Shown: positions 52,936-54,900 of the stretch, piece after piece | Layout: every line of letters begins with the position of its first letter | How positions within the stretch are numbered: the first letter of the stretch is position 1 | Assembly: GCA_021776685.1 (NCBI GenBank) | Contig: JAJFFJ010000100.1 | Location: forward strand, 1-54,900 | DNA from: Alphaproteobacteria bacterium | GTDB taxonomy: Bacteria; Pseudomonadota; Alphaproteobacteria; Bin65 | DNA length: 54,900 bases | Reading direction: 5' to 3' | The notes under the pieces: generated by a model | Database searches by the model: none | The model's input: the letters and a program-made list of their open reading frames with translations, nothing else | Told to the model about the DNA's origin: nothing | Program-made: the position numbers and the translations under genes

Positions 52936-54714
52936 CTAGTTTTTGAGTCCGGGGAGGCCGGGGCTGGTGCTGACCGGCGCTTTGTCTGGGCGTGGGTCAG
53001 GGCTGATGCGCGGGCCGTCAGTGATTTTTACGCGGACCCCTTTGCGTGCCGCCTTAGGCGTGGCAGGCCCGGTCCGCGGTTTGCTGCGCAGTATTGCCCG
53101 TGTGACGCGGTGGGCCTTGGGCTTCAGACGGGGTCCGCCCGCGCGTGTGACTGGCAGGGAAGCTTGCTCGGTCTCGCGGTACAGGAAGCAGGCGATGTCG
53201 CGGTCCCGCAGAGTGCGGCAGACGGTGGTCGCAGCTTTGCGACGAGTATAGGGGCCCACCTGGATTCGATAGAAAACGCCTCGGCGCTCAACCTTCGCCC
53301 GCATGATCCGGCGGTTGGCTTCATGCAGGGCCTGTCCACCGGCACGGCGCGCGGCGCGCCACCGGCGCTCCGCCACGAGGCGCGAGCGATAGGAGCCGAT
53401 CTGTACCCAGTAGACGCGACGGCCCGGCACCACATCGCGTGCGGTTCGCACACGGCGTGCCGTGTTGATGGCACGGGTCTGCTTTTTGGGGTTACGGCGC
53501 AAGGCCCGGCGGCGGGCCTGAGTTCGGCGGGTCTGAGTTCGACGAGCCTGTGTGCGGCGGGGCTGGGCGCGAACCATTTTCGGCGCCGCTGCAATCTGGC
53601 GGGTCCGGCGTGCCGGAGGCGTTCTTACAGTCTTGTCTGCGGTCTTGCGCGCCGGGGCATCCCGGCGGGCCACAACACCGTCCTCTTGTTCGGTTCGGGT
53701 CGGGTTGCGCCTGAACAGATCTTCCATCGTTCCGCTGGGCGCGGCAGGGGTGCGGGTAACTGGTGCCCGGCGCGCATTGGACGTAGTGCCCGAGACGCGC
53801 TCCGGCCGCCGGTCTCGGCGGGCTGTAGGCGTTACGCGCTTTTGCGTATTAGAGCCGGTTGATGACTTTTTACCTGGCACTGGCAAGGCCTTCCGCTTGC
53901 CGGCCGGAACCCGCAGCGGTTTCTTTTGCATCAGGTTTTTTGACAGAGGGCTCTTCCCCGCCCCACGGCGGCCGAGCGCAGTCTTCGGCGCAGCGGTCCC
54001 GCCGGCGCTCCCTGTCACGGCCTTACGGCCATCGTCGGTCTTGCCTGGCTTCAACAAATTGCGGCTCAGACCGGATTGTTTTTTGCCGCCTTTGCCAATG
54101 GCGGTAACCGGATTGCGCTTTTCATATTCCCGGCGGATGCGCTTGGACGGCAATCCCGTCATCGCCTGTTGCGAGGTCCGCAGCCGGCTGCTCGGCACGA
54201 TCGGCGACAGGCTTTCCGCTGCTGCATCTGCCATCGCCTGGGTGACGTCGTCGGAACTGTCCTTTGCGGCGCCGGTTTGATTGTTCGGGATCGCAGCCAT
54301 CTGGGTGACTTCGCCCACCTGGGTGCCGTTCCCATCCAAAAGGCGCCACTTGACGGTGACCTGGGTCTGGGGGCCGGCGGGATTGATCTGCACAACCCGC
54401 CCACGCAGCACATAAACATGGCTGCCACGCATCTTCACCCCGGCCGGAATATCCCTCTGGCGCAATGCGTCCGCAACCCGATCGTGCAGCTTCCAGCGGG
54501 CGGGGGCGCCAGTAACTGGCATCACCCGCACGGGCGGCGTCAGGGTGTCGGGCACCACCAGCTTGGCGCTCTGGCCCTGCTGGCTTTGATTCTTGAAGGC
54601 GCGGCCATCGTCACAGGCGCTCAGCACCAATGCGCCGGCCGCAATCGCCAAGATTGCGGCACGTCGCTTTGCTGCGCCGGTAGAGGCCGTCTTGCTGCTG
54701 GAATAGGCCAGCAT
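52936..54714 (-). CDS. Arg-rich SPOR-domain lipoprotein
   Basis: A 592-residue protein with a lipoprotein signal (basic AKRR, hydrophobic ILAIAAGALVLSAC, lipobox LSAC, C34). An N-terminal globular part (about 45-165: VTVKWRLLDGNGTQVGE, DVTQAMADAAAESL) is followed by a long disordered basic region rich in Arg, Thr, Pro and Ala, with three 5-residue repeats RRTQA/T. A SPOR domain lies at about 433-510 (VYWVQIGSYRSRLVAERRW, then FYRIQVGPYTRR), which in this family binds denuded septal peptidoglycan. A Pro-rich tail ends it. AGGAGA precedes ATG 54714. Likely located at the division site, anchored to the outer or inner membrane (inferred). Confidence 0.82.
   Translation of the reverse strand: MLAYSSSKTASTGAAKRRAAILAIAAGALVLSACDDGRAFKNQSQQGQSAKLVVPDTLTPPVRVMPVTGAPARWKLHDRVADALRQRDIPAGVKMRGSHVYVLRGRVVQINPAGPQTQVTVKWRLLDGNGTQVGEVTQMAAIPNNQTGAAKDSSDDVTQAMADAAAESLSPIVPSSRLRTSQQAMTGLPSKRIRREYEKRNPVTAIGKGGKKQSGLSRNLLKPGKTDDGRKAVTGSAGGTAAPKTALGRRGAGKSPLSKNLMQKKPLRVPAGKRKALPVPGKKSSTGSNTQKRVTPTARRDRRPERVSGTTSNARRAPVTRTPAAPSGTMEDLFRRNPTRTEQEDGVVARRDAPARKTADKTVRTPPARRTRQIAAAPKMVRAQPRRTQARRTQTRRTQARRRALRRNPKKQTRAINTARRVRTARDVVPGRRVYWVQIGSYRSRLVAERRWRAARRAGGQALHEANRRIMRAKVERRGVFYRIQVGPYTRRKAATTVCRTLRDRDIACFLYRETEQASLPVTRAGGPRLKPKAHRVTRAILRSKPRTGPATPKAARKGVRVKITDGPRISPDPRPDKAPVSTSPGLPGLKN
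53516..53560 (-). repeat. Three tandem 15-bp repeats inside the SPOR gene
   Basis: Units at 53516-53530, 53531-53545 and 53546-53560 differ by only a few bases and encode the Arg-Arg-Thr-Gln-Ala/Thr repeats of the basic linker. In-frame unit length means copy number could vary without frameshift. Confidence 0.7.
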
Positions 54715-54900
54715 CCATGCGTCTCCTGCGTTGCCCCTGGCCAACCCCAATATGGGCGGCTTCGCAACGCTATGACTGCACTCCCACGCCGATAAAGCCC
54801 CGCCGCAGGTTAACAATCTGTAACTCCAACTAAGCATACGCGTAAAAAGGGCGGTTATGAAGACATTCCCCCCATTTTTTCTGTACTTTGGTTAACTCCG

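Overview
The window is GC-rich chromosomal DNA from an alphaproteobacterium, most likely of the Rhodospirillales or a related group (inferred). Supporting this are a ~1,600-residue NAD-glutamate dehydrogenase, an SDHAF4/DUF1674 protein beside htpX, the block htpX - rsmB - rpe - heparinase II/III, a large-type PurH, and short palindromic intergenic repeats of the alphaproteobacterial kind. About 49 protein genes and one tRNA-Gly(GCC) can be supported. No insertion sequence, prophage, CRISPR array or rRNA was seen.

Region 1 (1-3.2 kb, minus strand): a small unknown protein preceded by a FixK/FNR-type palindrome, a DUF3137-like membrane protein, trans-aconitate methyltransferase and a Tag-like DNA glycosylase. 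Region 2 (3.3-11 kb): an aerobic benzoyl-CoA (box) module. A boxC-boxB operon ends in a clear terminator. The regulator boxR (HTH plus shikimate-kinase fold) lies upstream, a flavodoxin is divergent from it, and boxD and a crotonase follow. TGCA-N6-TGCA operators lie in the boxC promoter and between boxR and the flavodoxin. No boxA reductase or benzoate-CoA ligase is present in the window. Region 3 (10.8-16 kb): a hydrolase and a ProX-type editing deacylase, tRNA-Gly with promoter and terminator, a DUF4863-like protein, a membrane protein, a lipase and a PlsB-type acyltransferase.

Region 4 (16-26 kb): NAD-glutamate dehydrogenase, a 0.67-kb repeat-bearing gap, then a tightly packed set of patatin-like lipoprotein, UMF1/MFS permease and geranylgeranyl-reductase-like flavoprotein, and mscL on the other strand. 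Region 5 (26.3-43.4 kb): purH followed by a ~15-kb surface-glycan locus. Its minus-strand genes read, from the promoter side: winged-helix regulator, NusG/RfaH-like factor, an rfbH N-terminal stub, rfbF, rfbG, SDR, GT2, UPF0104 membrane protein, asnB-type amidotransferase, Cys-rich secreted protein, GT4, WecA-like transferase and CapD-like dehydratase. pyrF and a UDP-sugar dehydrogenase sit at its outer end. Three copies of the palindrome GTTCA-N5-TGAAC occur, two over the regulator's own promoter and start codon and one before asnB, which suggests a self-contained regulon. Region 6 (43.4-54.9 kb): heparinase II/III, rpe, rsmB, htpX, the SDHAF4 homologue, a secreted nuclease, a secreted unknown, acs, an EVE-domain protein and an Arg-rich SPOR lipoprotein.

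The most interesting parts are the regulation of the glycan locus (regulator, palindromes, leaderless promoter, NusG paralogue), the broken rfbH, the placement of the locus between heparinase and purH, and the box module with a flavodoxin where an electron donor would be expected. All assignments come from reading motifs in the sequence; no database search was run.
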